From Arthrobacter sp. Br18 (GTDB taxonomy: Bacteria; Actinomycetota; Actinomycetes; Actinomycetales; Micrococcaceae): a stretch of DNA of 35,395 nucleotides. A program made the position numbers and the translations under genes. Positions 34,694 through 35,395 of the stretch are shown here, piece by piece. The stretch is from NCBI RefSeq assembly GCF_000520555.1, contig NZ_KI914893.1, positions 43,722-79,116 on the forward strand. Reading direction: 5' to 3'. Each line of letters begins with the position of its first letter. Within the stretch, counting starts at the first letter, position 1. The notes beneath the pieces were generated by a model. It did not search any database, was not told the DNA's origin, and saw only the letters and a program-made list of their open reading frames with translations.

Positions 34694-35395
34694 ATGAACG
34701 CATCCTCCCCTCCAGCCGGGCCGCAGGGGCTTTCGGCACTGTTTCAGGAGGTACGGGACGCTTTGGCGCGGACCACCTTTCCGCTGGCTCTCAGCGGCTC
34801 CGCTGAATCACGGGCGGCCGCTGCCGCTGCTGCGGCCCAACTGGACGACTACATCCTGCCGCGCCTGGCCGACGTCGATGCACCGCTGCTCGCCGTCGTC
34901 GGCGGTTCCACAGGCGCCGGGAAATCGACGCTCGTCAACGCCCTTGTGGGCAAACCCGTCACCCGCTCGGGTGCCATCCGCCCCACGACCCGCCAACCCA
35001 TACTGCTCCACCACCCGCTGGATGCCGGCTGGTTCTCGAGCCAGCGCGTGCTGCCGTCCCTGACACGGGTCCAGTCAGGCGGGGGACAGCAGCGGGGGCA
35101 AAACCTTGAACAAGACCCCGGGCAGCACGCTGGGCAGAACCCCGGGCAGCAGACTCCACAGCGGCTTCGGCAGCAGCCCGAAGCCTGGCTCGCTACGAAC
35201 GCGGGGCCGCAACCCGGACCGCGACCCAGCCGTCCACCCCGGCACCCGGTCCAGGAAGCCCCTCCGGGTGCCACCGCCACCCTCCTCCTGCGAGCGGACA
35301 CCTCGATCCCCGTGGGACTGGCTATCCTCGACGCGCCGGACGTCGATTCGATCGCCGATGAGAACCGGCGGCTCGCGGGCCAGTTGCTCGCCGCC
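34694..35395 (+). CDS. Dynamin-like GTPase, N-terminal part
   Basis: The frame opens at ATG 34694 with GGAAGG just upstream and runs off the right edge (234 codons seen). A helical start (ALFQEVRDALARTTFPLALS) is followed by the P-loop GGSTGAGKSTLVNALVG, a PTTR segment (G2-like), and LDAPDVDS (G3-like, DxPD in place of DxPG). Between G2 and G3 lies a 60-residue insert rich in Gln, Gly, Pro and Arg (QQRGQNLEQDPGQ, GQNPGQQTPQ). GTPase function at the membrane is typical of this family. The C-terminal domains are outside the window. Confidence 0.8.
   Translation, partial: MNASSPPAGPQGLSALFQEVRDALARTTFPLALSGSAESRAAAAAAAAQLDDYILPRLADVDAPLLAVVGGSTGAGKSTLVNALVGKPVTRSGAIRPTTRQPILLHHPLDAGWFSSQRVLPSLTRVQSGGGQQRGQNLEQDPGQHAGQNPGQQTPQRLRQQPEAWLATNAGPQPGPRPSRPPRHPVQEAPPGATATLLLRADTSIPVGLAILDAPDVDSIADENRRLAGQLLAA

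Overview
The window is high-GC DNA with dense gene packing, strong codon-position bias, many leaderless starts behind TANNNT -10 boxes, a C. glutamicum-like ilvBNC attenuator and LGFP-repeat cell-wall protein repeats. This points to a high-GC actinobacterium, most likely Micrococcaceae (Arthrobacter-like). It reads as chromosome: no phage, IS element, CRISPR array or origin was seen.

Layout. (1) 1-4550: a sugar/glycan cluster. A family-9 glycosyltransferase (cut by the left edge, minus strand) faces a tightly coupled plus-strand run of aldehyde dehydrogenase, bifunctional HldE-type heptose kinase/adenylyltransferase and a family-2 glycosyltransferase. Together they suggest ADP-heptose is made and used in a Gram-positive. 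(2) 4586-7506: small DUF2795 protein, then a minus-strand trio (membrane-anchored helical protein, cupin, PhnB-like VOC protein) and a TIGR03885-like flavin oxidoreductase. (3) 7507-11160: accessory stretch with a secreted LGFP-repeat protein, a decayed repeat behind it, a frameshifted small gene, a tiny zinc-ribbon protein and tRNA-Lys. (4) 11161-14268: PQQ-type sugar dehydrogenase lipoprotein, a D-2-hydroxyacid dehydrogenase whose 3' end is tandemly duplicated, and a conserved-looking hypothetical gene. (5) 14336-27004: the branched-chain amino acid block, ilvD, ilvBNC (with leader peptide and attenuator), serA, an acetamidase-like gene, metG, an unknown gene, leuB and ilvE. (6) 27187-31929: GGDEF-EAL protein overlapping a STAS-like gene, a TPR protein divergent from a 48-aa secreted peptide, and a FAH-family enzyme. 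(7) 32036-35395: gltX, HAD phosphatase, tRNA-Gln, tRNA-Glu, and the start of a dynamin-like GTPase.

Working together: IlvB/IlvN, IlvC, IlvD and IlvE cover valine/isoleucine synthesis from the acetolactate step on, and LeuB adds the leucine branch. ilvBNC appears to be controlled by Val/Leu-dependent attenuation, and a TGTCCA-containing element is shared by the ilvBNC and leuB upstream regions. GltX lies beside tRNA-Gln and tRNA-Glu, fitting the indirect Gln-tRNA route common in actinobacteria.

Most unusual items: the TPR protein/secreted peptide pair at 29555-30963 (an arrangement like Rap-Phr systems), the (AG)5 frameshifted gene at 10259-10470 whose start codon overlaps that of an opposite-strand gene, the 70-bp tandem duplication at 13483, and the recurrent leaderless-promoter signature. 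All functional statements are from reading the sequence by eye; no database search was run.
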